Positions 34,463 to 42,685 of a stretch of 42,685 nucleotides of DNA are shown piece by piece. How positions within the stretch are numbered: position 1 is the first letter of the stretch; each line of letters begins with the position of its first letter. The notes beneath the pieces are model-generated. The model was not told the DNA's origin and made no database searches. It worked only from the letters and a program-made list of their open reading frames with translations. The position numbers and the translations under genes were made by a program. Source of the stretch: Acidobacteriota bacterium (GTDB lineage: Bacteria > Acidobacteriota > Terriglobia > Terriglobales > Acidobacteriaceae); NCBI GenBank assembly GCA_021793405.1, contig JAJYSV010000036.1, positions 1 through 42,685 on the forward strand, written 5' to 3'.

Positions 34463-34932
34463 TTCACGCCTCCTGTGCCGATCGCCGGGCTGTGCGGCTG
34501 GTGGCAGGTTTCACAGGGAACGCCATTGGAATGGTCGACCGCCGCCACTTGCGGGAAGTTCTTCGGCCTGGCGGCGCTGGCTGCGTGACAGCGGACACAT
34601 AATACCGCCGTGTCCAGCTTGGCGGGCTGGGCGGAAGCCGGGTCATCGGCGTGCTTTGCCAGTGGCCCGTGACATGCCTCGCAATTGACCTGCGCGTGCA
34701 TGCCGCTCTTTTTGATTTGCTGGACGTCGGTATGGCAGGTCTCGCAAGTCTGGTGACCGGCGAAGTGCACCGGATGAGCGGCAATCTCCGTGATGGCTGC
34801 TCCACGATAGTGTCCATATTGTCCAAAACTATGCGGGACAAACAAACCGCGTATGCCCAGAAACGTCAATGTGCCAGCTGCATAGAGCGCGGCCAATCGG
34901 AAAAGATGTCCTGAATCTTTGAAGACGCTCAT
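34459..34932 (-). CDS. Tetraheme cytochrome c, membrane-anchored
   Basis: The 157 residues have an uncleaved-looking N-terminal helix (residues ~11-32), then four CxxCH heme sites: CETCH 63-67, CEACH 84-88, CVRCH 112-116 and CETCH 140-144, with spare histidines as distal ligands. This is the NapC-like or tetraheme c3-like layout. It would face the periplasm and receive or give electrons through the FeS subunit and NrfD. It is the first gene of the redox operon. The ATG at 34932 is chosen over a GTG at 34953, because the hydrophobic anchor follows it. The upstream gap is 240 bases, shared with thiM. Confidence 0.88.
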   Translation of the reverse strand: MSVFKDSGHLFRLAALYAAGTLTFLGIRGLFVPHSFGQYGHYRGAAITEIAAHPVHFAGHQTCETCHTDVQQIKKSGMHAQVNCEACHGPLAKHADDPASAQPAKLDTAVLCVRCHAASAARPKNFPQVAAVDHSNGVPCETCHQPHSPAIGTGGVK

Positions 34933-35172
34933 GAAACCATGTCCCTTCGACACAACTGCACGGTTTTTTGCAAAGAATCCTTAGAACTTCAATATCCATA
35001 AATCCACGTAAGGTTGTATGTGCGCCACATCACGTCCATTCAAACTCGCGACGCAGTCGCCGGAATACATTCATGTAGAGGTATCCGTCGGCGGGCCTTC
35101 GCGTCAGCACGCGCCGTCGCCGCGGCGCATATATTCCGTCTGTGCATTGATACAGTTAGCTAGAGGCTGCAT

Positions 35173-36024
35173 ATGAACGACATGACGCAGACCGCGTGCG
35201 AGGTGATCGCGAAGGTTCGAAGCAGACGCCCACTAATTCACCACATCACGAACTTTGTGGTGATGAACACGACCGCAAACATCACCCTCTGCATGGGTGC
35301 GCTGCCAGTGATGGCGCATGCCAAAGAGGAAGTGGAGGAGATGGTTGCTGCAGCCAGCGCTCTGGTGCTGAACCTGGGAACCCTGTGGCCGGAACAGGTG
35401 GAAGCAATGATCCTGGCAGGCCGCCGCGCGAATCAGATGGGAATTCCCATTGTTCTGGATCCAGTGGGAGTTGGCGCGACACAGTTGCGAACGAGAAGCG
35501 CCCATCGTTTGCTCAATGAACTATCCGTCGCGATCGTGCGCGGCAATGGGGCGGAGATCGCAGCTCTGGCTGGCTTGGACGCCAAAATCAGCGGTGTCGA
35601 ATCGATCAGCTCGGCCGGAGATGCATCCGCCGTGGCCTCTGAATTCGCCAAACAATTTGGCTGCGTCGCAGCCGTGACAGGGCCGGTGGATGTGGTGACG
35701 GATGACGTGCGCCTGATGCGTGTGGCGAATGGGCACCCGATGATGGCGACAGTTACCGGCACGGGCTGCATGGCAACCTCCGTCGTGGCGGCCTGCGCAG
35801 CCGTTGAGAAGGATTCCGTCGTCGCAGCCACGGCAGCATTGGCTGCGTATGGATTGGCGGGGCAGATTGCCGCGCAACGGGCGCAAGGTCCAGGAACATT
35901 TCAGGTTTATCTCTACGATGCTCTGGCAGGTCTAAGCGATGACGTATTGAAGGCCGGAACACGCATCGAAGTATATCGGCAGCGAAAGACTGCCGCAGCG
36001 GGAACAAAGCCGAAAGTGGTCTAA
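35173..36024 (+). CDS. thiM: Hydroxyethylthiazole kinase
   Basis: ThiM phosphorylates the thiazole alcohol salvaged for thiamine synthesis. The 283 residues begin with RSRRPLIHHITNFVVMNTTAN and include MAHAKEEVEEMV, NLGTLWPEQVEAM, VLDPVGVGATQLRT, and the catalytic cysteine in VTGTGCMATS (about residue 198). The ATG has GAGG within its leader. Salvage genes of this kind often sit behind a TPP riboswitch; I saw none in the 240-base gap (no ACCTGAT or CTGAGA core). It stands apart from thiL in the window. Confidence 0.95.
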   Translation: MNDMTQTACEVIAKVRSRRPLIHHITNFVVMNTTANITLCMGALPVMAHAKEEVEEMVAAASALVLNLGTLWPEQVEAMILAGRRANQMGIPIVLDPVGVGATQLRTRSAHRLLNELSVAIVRGNGAEIAALAGLDAKISGVESISSAGDASAVASEFAKQFGCVAAVTGPVDVVTDDVRLMRVANGHPMMATVTGTGCMATSVVAACAAVEKDSVVAATAALAAYGLAGQIAAQRAQGPGTFQVYLYDALAGLSDDVLKAGTRIEVYRQRKTAAAGTKPKVV

Positions 36025-36419
36025 TCCAGCGGGGAGCAGGGATGGGAGGGCCCGCGCGGGAGCCGCTCGATCTTGCCCCCGCGCACGGCGGTTGGGAACA
36101 CTTCGCTTGCAATGCATGTGAACCCGCTGAAGGAGCCGACCTCTCTGGAATATTTTTACGCAACGTTGCAAATACTTTTTTTGACAATGCAAGTCTTATA
36201 CATATAAGAGTTCAATAGAACTCTTATATATATGAGATAAATCCGCGCTTTGAGATTCCAGTCCGCCCACAAAGTGAGGATTTCTTCAGGGTATTTTCAG
36301 GCTGTGTCGCTATACCTATTGCAACGGGGGTGCCCCCGGCGATGTCATTTTCAGCTCCATGTCGTCCATGCCGCAAGTAAAGCAGCGGAAAAACTAGCTA
36401 TCCAAGTGAGGAGTTCCCA
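36025..36419. other. Intergenic region with promoter and long leader
   Basis: No gene is seen in these 395 bases. The first 150 bases are G+C-rich without motif. The promoter and inverted repeat at 36181-36227 follow. The remaining ~190 bases to 36420 would be a long leader with a GGGGGTGCCCCC stem near 36330 and a GAGGAG SD before the ATG. No known riboswitch was recognised. Confidence 0.6.
36181..36227 (+). promoter_or_regulatory. Sigma70 promoter overlapped by a perfect 10-bp inverted repeat
   Basis: TTGACA (36181-36186) and TATAAG (36203-36208) are 16 bases apart. ATAAGAGTTC (36204-36213) and GAACTCTTAT (36218-36227) form a perfect inverted repeat with a 4-base AATA centre, extending by two more A/T pairs. 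It covers the -10 box and the start site, the classic place for a repressor operator. Expression of the downstream PEP mutase-family gene is likely repressed through it. Confidence 0.7.
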
Positions 36420-37292
36420 ATGAATTCAGCAAGGCCGTTACGTCAGTTGCTTTTGAATGACGAGTTTATTGTTGCACCGGGGGCGTTCGATTGCCTCTCC
36501 GCTAAAGCTGTGGAATTGGCAGGTTTCTCCGCGATTTATATGACCGGCATGGGAACCTCCGCCAGCCGTCTGGGCCTGCCTGACTACGGACTGGCAACGA
36601 TGTCGGAGATGGTTGCCAATGGGTCGGCAATGGCGGCAACGGTAAAGATCCCGGTCATCGCCGATGCAGACACCGGATATGGCAATGAACTCAACATGGC
36701 GCGGACCGTCCACGAATATGAACGGCATGGGGCTGCGGGAATTCACATCGAAGACCAGATATTTCCAAAAAAATGCGGGCACCTCGATAAAAAGCAGGTC
36801 ATTCCGCGGAATGAATTCGTCAGCAAGATTCGAGCTGCGGTGAGTGCGCGGCAAGACCCGGATTTCATCATCATCGCTCGAACCGACTGCAACGCCGTGA
36901 TGGGATTTGAGGAAGCGATTGCGCGCGCCAACGCCGCGCTTGCGGTGGGGGCCGATCTGGCACTGGTGGAAGCGCCTGAGTCGATGGAGCAGATCGAGCA
37001 GATTCCGCAGCGTGTGCAAGGCCCGTGCGTTTTGAATATGCTGCTGGGTGGAAAAAGTCCGTTACTTTCGCTGATTGACGTGGAGAGCCTGGGATACAGG
37101 GTCGTCCTGCTGTCGGATGTTCTGCTGAGCGCAGCTATTGCCGCGTACGATTCGGCGCTCAGCACCGTTCGGACTTCGCGCGATCCGCTGCATTTTCCAA
37201 ATACTTTGGCAGTCAAAGATATTTTTCAGCGTCTGGGCGCGGCGAAATGGGACAAGTTGCGGGCGGAGCAAGAAGAAGATGTGGTCGTGTAA
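36420..37292 (+). CDS. Isocitrate lyase/PEP mutase family protein
   Basis: The 290 residues belong to the PEP mutase/isocitrate lyase superfamily: YMTGMGTSASRLGLPDYGL, VIADADTGYGNELNMARTV (Mg-binding Asp residues), GIHIEDQIFPKKCGHL with the KKCGH loop (about residues 117-121), and IIARTDCNAV. The set KKCGH plus DTGYG fits methylisocitrate lyase or carboxyphosphonoenolpyruvate mutase-like enzymes, and the substrate cannot be fixed from sequence. The propionate-pathway genes prpC and prpD are not adjacent. It stands alone behind its own promoter with an operator-like repeat; the SD is GAGGAG. Confidence 0.86.
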   Translation: MNSARPLRQLLLNDEFIVAPGAFDCLSAKAVELAGFSAIYMTGMGTSASRLGLPDYGLATMSEMVANGSAMAATVKIPVIADADTGYGNELNMARTVHEYERHGAAGIHIEDQIFPKKCGHLDKKQVIPRNEFVSKIRAAVSARQDPDFIIIARTDCNAVMGFEEAIARANAALAVGADLALVEAPESMEQIEQIPQRVQGPCVLNMLLGGKSPLLSLIDVESLGYRVVLLSDVLLSAAIAAYDSALSTVRTSRDPLHFPNTLAVKDIFQRLGAAKWDKLRAEQEEDVVV

Positions 37293-37543
37293 TGTAATGA
37301 ATGCGCGGGCTGGCACGGAACTGAAGCTGTTATGCCCGAGCTTTCATGCATCGGCGGCTGCCAGTCCTGATCTCAAGCGCTGATTGTGCCGGTCAACGCC
37401 AATAGATTGCCCGCCACCGCGACCAGGATCAGGGGGAGGCCGCGAAGCCGCACATGTCTAGCAGCAAACGAAAAGCGAGCCGTTGCGCTGAACAAGAAGC
37501 TCTGGTGAAATTCGGTGGCTCCAAAAGCTTCTCCGATTCTCCG

Positions 37544-39847
37544 TCACGGTTTCAGAAGGAATTTCGCGGTCAGCGAAGCCTCTGAAGAGCCACCTACCCA
37601 GACGGTAAAAGGCCCAGGCTCGACGGCCCATTTTCTTTCAACATTCCAGACTGCAAGCTGATCCTGTGGAACTCGGAAGGAAACATTTTTAGACTCGTGC
37701 GGCTTGAGGTGGATCCGGGAGAAACCCTCCAGCGATCGGCGAGGCGTCTCAACGCTGGTCACATCTTCCCGCATATACAACTGGGCAACTTCGTCGCCTT
37801 CCCTGCTTCCGGTATTTGTAACCTCCACGGTTACCTTAACATCGTCGCGACTGCCAGGCGCGGGAGGTTCTACAGCAAGATGGTCATAGCGGAAGGTGGT
37901 GTAGCTGAGACCGAATCCGAACGGGAAGAGGGGTTTGCCGTTGTCATCTACATACTTCTCCACACGCGAAGGATCGCTGTTGTAAAAGTCGGGCAGTTGC
38001 CCCGTGCTGCGGGGAAAGGTGATGGTGAGCCGACCGGCTGGATTGTTGTCGCCAAAGAGCGTTTCCGCGATCGCCGTGCCCCCAAATTCTCCCGGATACC
38101 ACGCTTCGAGAATGGCGGGGACATGTTCCTTTGCCCAGCCGATCGTCAAAGGTCTGCCGTTTTCCAACACCAGAATGACCGGCTTACCCGTCGCCACGAC
38201 TGCTTCGAGCAGTTGTTCCTGGTTCCCCGGCAGATCCAGATTGGAACGGTCGTGGCCTTCGCCGGAAATGCCCTCCCGCTCTCCCATGCCCAGGATGACG
38301 ACGTCTGCCTGTTTCGCGATGGCTACCGCGGACGGAATATCTTTTCCCGCATCGAATGTAACCGTGGCTTGTGGAACTATTGCGCGGATGCCCTGGAGCA
38401 TGTTGATGCGTTCCCCGTTGGACTCCATTTCATAGTCGCCATACCGTGCCACGTCCGCGTTAGGGCCGATGACAGCGATGCGCTGGATGGATTTCGACAG
38501 GGGCAGCAGGTTGCCATCATTCTTCAGCAGCGTCATGGATTCACGCGCCGACTCCAGCGAAACAGCAAGGTGGGCCGGCGACCGGTGAACTTTGGCATTC
38601 AACGCGGAATCCACGAAGGGATGATCGAAGAGACCGAGTGCAAACTTCACGCGCAACACGGATCGAACTGCCGCATCCAGATCTGCCTGCGACAAGGAAC
38701 CCTCACGCACGCAGTCGATCAACGCTTTTTGAAATACATCGTGGTCGAAGTCGTAAAACTGCATATCCACGCCGGAGTGAATCGCCATGCAAACGGCGTC
38801 CTTCGGCGTTGCGGCGACATCGTGGACCGTATAGAGGCGCCGGATCGCGCCCAGATCTGAAAGCACAAACCCTTGGAAACCCCACTCCTGACGCAGGATG
38901 GTCTTCAGCACATAAGGATCGTCCGTGATCGGGATTCCATCGATCTCGTGATAGGCGGCCATCACCCCCATAGCGTGACCTTGACGAATCGCAGGCTCAA
39001 ACGACTTCAGCATCACGGTACGCAACTCGCGCTCGCCAATATGCACCGGCGATGTATTGGTGCCGCCCTCCGGAGAACCGTGCCCGACAAAGTGTTTGGG
39101 CTCGGCGACCACGGTGGCATCGCTATTCAAGCTCTCGCCTTGCGCACCCCGCACGTACGCCAGTCCTAGCTGTCCGGTCAGATAGGGGTCTTCTCCAAAA
39201 TCTTCCTCGACGCGGCCCCAGCGAGGGTCGCGGGCAACGTCCAGCACCGGGGCGAGAATCATGTCCACGCCGGTGGCGCGTACCTCGGATGCAATAGCCT
39301 CTCCAGTCTGCCGCGCGATCGTCGGGTTCCAGGTCGCGGCAAGATTGATAGGCGCCGGAAACACCGTTCCCGTGTCGAAGCCATGCAGACCTTCCTCAAT
39401 GAACAAAGCAGGTATGCCGAGACGATTGTGCGAAATGACCCAGCGCTGGATGGCGTTCGATTGCTCCGGCGTCGGGTACAGGTCGTGAACGCCGCCCACG
39501 CCGAGGTTCCCAAAAAGCACCTGTGCATTCTCCGGGAGAAACACGGCGTCGGCCGCGGCATGGTTGGAGTCTTTTCTCTTGTCCACCAAGGACTTGGCCC
39601 CGGCGTACAGGTCCAGTTGCCGCACCTTCTCCTCCAGCGTCATGCGGCGCAGCAGATCATCCACACGCTTCTCGATCGGCGCATTTGCCTGCCGGTAGAT
39701 CGCGTCCGCGCCGACGGGTGGTTGCGCCTGTTGCGCGCAGACTGACGTTGAAGAAACCAAAACAGCAGGAAGCAACGCGAAGAACGCAATCCCGCGGTTC
39801 ACAATGAATCTCAGTCTTGTCATGTGATTGGACATGATCTTTGTCAT
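37544..39847 (-). CDS. bglX: Secreted GH3 beta-glucosidase (BglX type)
   Basis: The 767 residues start with a signal peptide (hydrophobic stretch IAFFALLPAVLVSST, cleavage near CAQ), so the enzyme is exported. Then come the GH3 N-terminal barrel, with AATWNPTIARQTGEA, DVARDPRWGRVEEDFGED, VVAEPKHFVGHG and the catalytic nucleophile in VLSDLGAIRRL (about D331); the GH3 C-terminal sandwich with MGEREGISGEGHDR; and a fibronectin-III-like domain (from about residue 670). The nucleophile context SDLGA replaces the commoner SDWGA. The start has AAGGAAAG upstream. It hydrolyses beta-linked glucose or related glycosides, releasing sugar for uptake. Confidence 0.93.
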   Translation of the reverse strand: MTKIMSNHMTRLRFIVNRGIAFFALLPAVLVSSTSVCAQQAQPPVGADAIYRQANAPIEKRVDDLLRRMTLEEKVRQLDLYAGAKSLVDKRKDSNHAAADAVFLPENAQVLFGNLGVGGVHDLYPTPEQSNAIQRWVISHNRLGIPALFIEEGLHGFDTGTVFPAPINLAATWNPTIARQTGEAIASEVRATGVDMILAPVLDVARDPRWGRVEEDFGEDPYLTGQLGLAYVRGAQGESLNSDATVVAEPKHFVGHGSPEGGTNTSPVHIGERELRTVMLKSFEPAIRQGHAMGVMAAYHEIDGIPITDDPYVLKTILRQEWGFQGFVLSDLGAIRRLYTVHDVAATPKDAVCMAIHSGVDMQFYDFDHDVFQKALIDCVREGSLSQADLDAAVRSVLRVKFALGLFDHPFVDSALNAKVHRSPAHLAVSLESARESMTLLKNDGNLLPLSKSIQRIAVIGPNADVARYGDYEMESNGERINMLQGIRAIVPQATVTFDAGKDIPSAVAIAKQADVVILGMGEREGISGEGHDRSNLDLPGNQEQLLEAVVATGKPVILVLENGRPLTIGWAKEHVPAILEAWYPGEFGGTAIAETLFGDNNPAGRLTITFPRSTGQLPDFYNSDPSRVEKYVDDNGKPLFPFGFGLSYTTFRYDHLAVEPPAPGSRDDVKVTVEVTNTGSREGDEVAQLYMREDVTSVETPRRSLEGFSRIHLKPHESKNVSFRVPQDQLAVWNVERKWAVEPGPFTVWVGGSSEASLTAKFLLKP

Positions 39848-40004
39848 GTTTCATCTTTCCTTGCTGCCGACTTAATTCCAGCCGTCAAGCGGTTGAGGCG
39901 CAGACCAGCGACGTCTCGAGCACAAAATATCCGAGACGAGACTGCCCACTAGACAACGCAAATGTCGACGGAATCCACGCGCTCAGCAGTATACTCTGCG
40001 CCGA

Positions 40005-41528
40005 TTACTCCACATGGTAGTTCGGAGCTTCTCGGGTGATGATGACGTCGTGCACGTGGCTCTCGCGCAGACCGGCGTTGGAGATGCGAATAAAGCGCGA
40101 GTTCTCTTGCAACTCAGCGATGGTGCAGCAACCGAGGTAGCCCATGCCGGAGCGCAGGCCACCGACCAACTGATAGACCATGGCTTCCAAGGGTCCGCGA
40201 TATGGCACCCGGCCTTCGATGCCTTCGGGCACATATTTTCCCAGCCGGTTTTGCTCGCTCCCTTCGCGGGAGACAACCGTACCGGAGGCTTCGCCCTGCT
40301 CACCTAAGTCGCGTGAGCTTTGGAAGTAGCGTTCGCCCGAGCCCTGAGACATGGCGGAGATAGAGCCCATGCCGCGATAGGTCTTGAAGGAGCGCCCCTG
40401 GAAGAGAATCGTCTCGCCGGGACTTTCATCGACGCCGGCAAACAACGAACCGATCATGACCGTGCTGGCCCCCGCGGCGATGGCTTTCGCTACGTCGCCG
40501 GAGTACTTGACGCCTCCGTCGGCAATGACGGGGACGCCGGTGGATTTCGCCGCGCGATAGGCCTCGGAAATTGCGGTGATCTGCGGCATGCCCGCGCCGG
40601 TCACCATGCGAGTCGTGCAAATCGATCCCGGACCGATGCCAACCTTAATGGCGTCCGCGCCTGCTTCGATCAAGGCTTTCGCGCCTTCATAGGTGGCGAT
40701 GTTGCCTGCCATCAGGTCGATGTCAGGGAAGTGCTTTTTCACCAGCCGGATTGCATCCAACACTCGCGAGGAATGGCCGTGGGCGGAGTCGATGGCCAGT
40801 GCATCGACGCGATTGCGCACCATTTCGCCGGCGCGCTCCAGGAAATCTCCAGTGGCGCCGATGGCCGCCGCCACGCGCAGACGGCCTTGAGTGTCTTTCG
40901 CGGCATTCGGATATTTTAATTTTTTCTGGATATCCTTGACAGTGATCAGGCCCTTCAATTCATACTGATCATTCACCACCAGCAGCTTTTCGATGCGGTG
41001 TTGATGCAGGATCTGCTCCGCCTCTTGCAGAGTTGTGCCGACGGCCACGGTGATGAGATTGTCTTTCGTCATCACCTCTCCGACGGGAATGTCGGTGCGG
41101 GTTTCAAAACGCAGATCGCGATTGGTCAGGATGCCGACTAGTTTTTTATTCTTGGTGACTGGGACCCCGGAAATTTTGTAGCGCCGCATCACCTCCAGCG
41201 CTTCGGAAATTAGTTGCTCGGGCGCAATCGTCACAGGATCGACGATCATTCCACTTTCAGAGCGCTTCACTTTGTCGATTTCCGCAGCCTGCTGTTCGAT
41301 AGAGAGGTTGCGATGGACAACTCCAATTCCGCCCTGCTGCGCCATGGCGATGGCCAGGCGCGATTCCGTGACGGTATCCATGGCGGCGCTGAGCAGTGGG
41401 ATGTTCAGGCTGATGTTGCGGGTGACTTGCGTCTGCGTGCCAACCTGCGTCGGCACCACTTCGCTGTACGCAGGAATGAGAACGACGTCGTCGAACGTGA
41501 GAGCTTCAGGAACAGGGAGTTCAATCAT
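40005..41528 (-). CDS. guaB: Inosine-5'-monophosphate dehydrogenase
   Basis: GuaB converts IMP to XMP with NAD, the first committed step to GMP. The 507 residues are of normal length: a barrel with [18 protein letters not shown], a Bateman module of two CBS domains (about 95-205), the catalytic loop [13 protein letters not shown] with its cysteine (about C304), [17 protein letters not shown], and the mobile flap [11 protein letters not shown] domains here may sense ATP or (p)ppGpp. The ATG at 41528 begins [14 protein letters not shown]; a TTG at 41537 is open. It precedes the GH3 gene by 157 bases but is probably separately transcribed. Confidence 0.97.
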   Translation of the reverse strand: MIELPVPEALTFDDVVLIPAYSEVVPTQVGTQTQVTRNISLNIPLLSAAMDTVTESRLAIAMAQQGGIGVVHRNLSIEQQAAEIDKVKRSESGMIVDPVTIAPEQLISEALEVMRRYKISGVPVTKNKKLVGILTNRDLRFETRTDIPVGEVMTKDNLITVAVGTTLQEAEQILHQHRIEKLLVVNDQYELKGLITVKDIQKKLKYPNAAKDTQGRLRVAAAIGATGDFLERAGEMVRNRVDALAIDSAHGHSSRVLDAIRLVKKHFPDIDLMAGNIATYEGAKALIEAGADAIKVGIGPGSICTTRMVTGAGMPQITAISEAYRAAKSTGVPVIADGGVKYSGDVAKAIAAGASTVMIGSLFAGVDESPGETILFQGRSFKTYRGMGSISAMSQGSGERYFQSSRDLGEQGEASGTVVSREGSEQNRLGKYVPEGIEGRVPYRGPLEAMVYQLVGGLRSGMGYLGCCTIAELQENSRFIRISNAGLRESHVHDVIITREAPNYHVE

Positions 41529-41740
41529 AATTCGCAACCAGGCGTGGATGGACGGCGGATGGAATGGCGGTGCTGGCGGACTCTACTTTGCGCCCTGATA
41601 TGACAAATCGGAGGTGGCATACCTGATTGTAAGGTTCCCGGTATCGAAGGGCAACCAGAGGAGCCTGAACGCGGCGGTTTGTACGCCCGCAACGCCGCTT
41701 AATACCCCCGCCGATACTGGGCTCTATAGGTGCCGGGGGC

Positions 41741-41938
41741 TCAATAGGGGCTGTTCGACGCGGAATCGTCGGGGGATACCAGCACCAAGTCCACCGGCGG
41801 ATGGAACGTAACACGGTCGGACGACCATCGAACGGTTATGGCCCCTGGTATAAATCCGACCACCCTTCCAATCGGACCGGACACACCAGAACTGCGAAGT
41901 TTGACCCTGTCCTCCACTTCAAACCGTCCGTCTTTCAT
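41741..41938 (-). CDS. Small KOW/SH3-like protein of unknown function
   Basis: This 65-residue protein has an excellent SD (GGAGG seven bases before the ATG at 41938) and beta-barrel-like content: DRVKLRSSGVSGPIGRVVGF, then ITVRWSSDRVTFHPP. The Gly-rich turn between two strands resembles KOW or SH3-like small domains that bind RNA or protein. No name can be given. It precedes guaB by 212 bases on the same strand. Confidence 0.68.
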   Translation of the reverse strand: MKDGRFEVEDRVKLRSSGVSGPIGRVVGFIPGAITVRWSSDRVTFHPPVDLVLVSPDDSASNSPY

Positions 41939-42075
41939 TGGCAACCTCCACTAAGAGTATTGTAAAGACGAGCATCGCGGCAGGACGTTTCAAGCTCGGC
42001 CATCCGAGCTGTAGTCATGAAGCTGATTCACTGCCAGAGCTAGGGCGGGTCGACTGGATTTAAGGAGAGTTTCCA

Positions 42076-42606
42076 TTGAGCTTAAAGAGGGTTTTTCCCG
42101 TGTTAGTTTTTCTTGCAATGGTCACACTTTGCCTGGGCCAAGATACGACGACAGGTGGCCCGGACAGCATTATCGCCGGGCCGTTTGGCGTGCCGTATAT
42201 GGTCATGGACGAAGGTGGTCATTGGTCCGTTCCTGTTAAGGTGTTCTCAAACACTAACGTAGAAATGTTCACGCCGAACATCACTTTGCCGGGCTGGGTT
42301 CAGTGGCACGCCGTAGAATTTCGTCAAAAGGGTATGTACTTTACATATCTGTACATTTATGGCAAGCACAGCCAAGGAACTACACGCGAGCTTATTTACG
42401 TAGATACGCGGGCCAATACTGCCATTATTGAGGTGCCTTTGCTTGGCTCTGAACGCGTTAATATTTCTAAGCTTCCTCCGCCCTATATAAGTACGATAAA
42501 GCAAATCACGGCGATTGTAACAAAAGAAGTCAGCAACTATCATGGGCCGACCATCCAAGCCAGGGCAATCGCATTTCAAAATAGCTCCAGTAGGCGGAAT
42601 AGGTAG
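42076..42606 (+). CDS. Secreted protein of unknown function with a TTG start
   Basis: The frame opens with TTG at 42076, preceded six bases upstream by AAGGAGAG, and no ATG precedes the signal peptide. The N-terminus SLKRVFPVLVFLAMVTLC is a signal peptide, possibly with a cleavage at LGQ. The rest (176 residues in all) is beta-rich with YMVMDEGGHWSVPVKVFSN and ends in a basic tail. No family was recognised. Its base composition is clearly lower in G+C than its neighbours, so recent transfer is possible. Confidence 0.65.
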   Translation: MSLKRVFPVLVFLAMVTLCLGQDTTTGGPDSIIAGPFGVPYMVMDEGGHWSVPVKVFSNTNVEMFTPNITLPGWVQWHAVEFRQKGMYFTYLYIYGKHSQGTTRELIYVDTRANTAIIEVPLLGSERVNISKLPPPYISTIKQITAIVTKEVSNYHGPTIQARAIAFQNSSSRRNR

Positions 42607-42642
42607 TGATCGTCCCACCCGGCGCGTTTGAACTTGCCGCGC

Positions 42643-42668
42643 AGGGAGCCTTTCGATCCCTTTTTTTT
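42643..42668 (+). terminator. Possible weak terminator at the window edge
   Basis: A short AGGGA/TCCCT stem (42643-42647, 42657-42661) has a nine-base loop and is followed by a T8 run. The stem is short, so this is uncertain. Confidence 0.3.
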
Positions 42669-42685
42669 GCATGGCGTTGATGGCC

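Noticed and set aside
35000-35172. Possible TPP riboswitch before thiM
   Set aside because: The conserved TPP aptamer cores are absent from the 240-base gap. A GCGCCG/CGGCGC hairpin near 35110-35127 lacks a T-run and any aptamer motif.
37380-37540. Small open frame on the minus strand after the GH3 stop (contains LPLILVAVAGNLLALTG)
   Set aside because: It is about 54 residues long with a hydrophobic stretch but has no start codon with an SD and no recognised family. It could be a gene remnant, which the evidence does not settle.
42607-42685. Possible 3' end of a minus-strand gene entering from beyond the window
   Set aside because: All three frames stay open for only a few dozen residues and none shows a recognisable C-terminus.

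Overview
The window reads as a chromosomal segment of a Gram-negative-type heterotroph, most likely an Acidobacteriota (Acidobacteriaceae or Koribacteraceae-like). This rests on gene content and order: pheS-pheT followed by two small Zap-type genes and a probable 6S RNA, a bifunctional Rel, several secreted proteins of unknown function, a DUF4097 protein, a short alpha-glucan phosphorylase and a secreted GH3 glucosidase. No rRNA, tRNA, CRISPR array, phage or complete insertion sequence was seen. The taxonomy is an inference. Starts were reassigned from Shine-Dalgarno (SD) sites, signal peptides and family N-termini.

Layout. Positions 1-6277 are mostly minus-strand housekeeping: rpmI, rplT, then pheS, pheT, a zapB-like gene, zapA and a candidate 6S RNA. 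This block is interrupted between rplT and pheS by a plus-strand VKOR-family gene and a hicAB toxin-antitoxin pair. Positions 6410-10813 hold an alpha-glucan phosphorylase, a PLP decarboxylase, a cold-shock gene with its own promoter and terminator, and ridA. Positions 10900-18242 hold a secreted protein, rel, thiL, a small MITE-like element, a DUF4097 protein and gltX. Positions 18273-24562 hold a PP-loop ATPase, a Cys/Met-metabolism PLP enzyme with a coupled unknown gene, a secreted protein, rsmD, an M50-like membrane protein whose zinc motif is lost, and rsmI.

The most notable locus is 25271-28237. A CysM-type cysteine synthase overlaps a JAMM/Mec-type metallopeptidase, and a single three-domain protein follows: a CysO-like ubiquitin-fold domain ending in Gly-Gly, a MoeB/ThiF E1-like domain and a rhodanese. 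Together they look like a compact version of the thiocarboxylate-dependent cysteine pathway known from Mycobacterium. Here the carrier protein is fused in front of its own activating enzyme, so it should need cleavage after Gly-Gly before use. The neighbouring JAMM peptidase is the obvious candidate.

Positions 28283-34932 form a minus-strand run: tetraheme cytochrome c, four-cluster ferredoxin and NrfD membrane subunit (a quinone-linked electron-transfer module with no catalytic subunit), then a DUF2339-like membrane protein, a radical SAM enzyme and a GT87-like membrane glycosyltransferase. Positions 35173-42685 hold thiM, a PEP mutase/isocitrate lyase family enzyme behind a strong promoter that overlaps a perfect inverted repeat, a GH3 glucosidase, guaB, a 65-residue unknown protein and a secreted protein with a TTG start.
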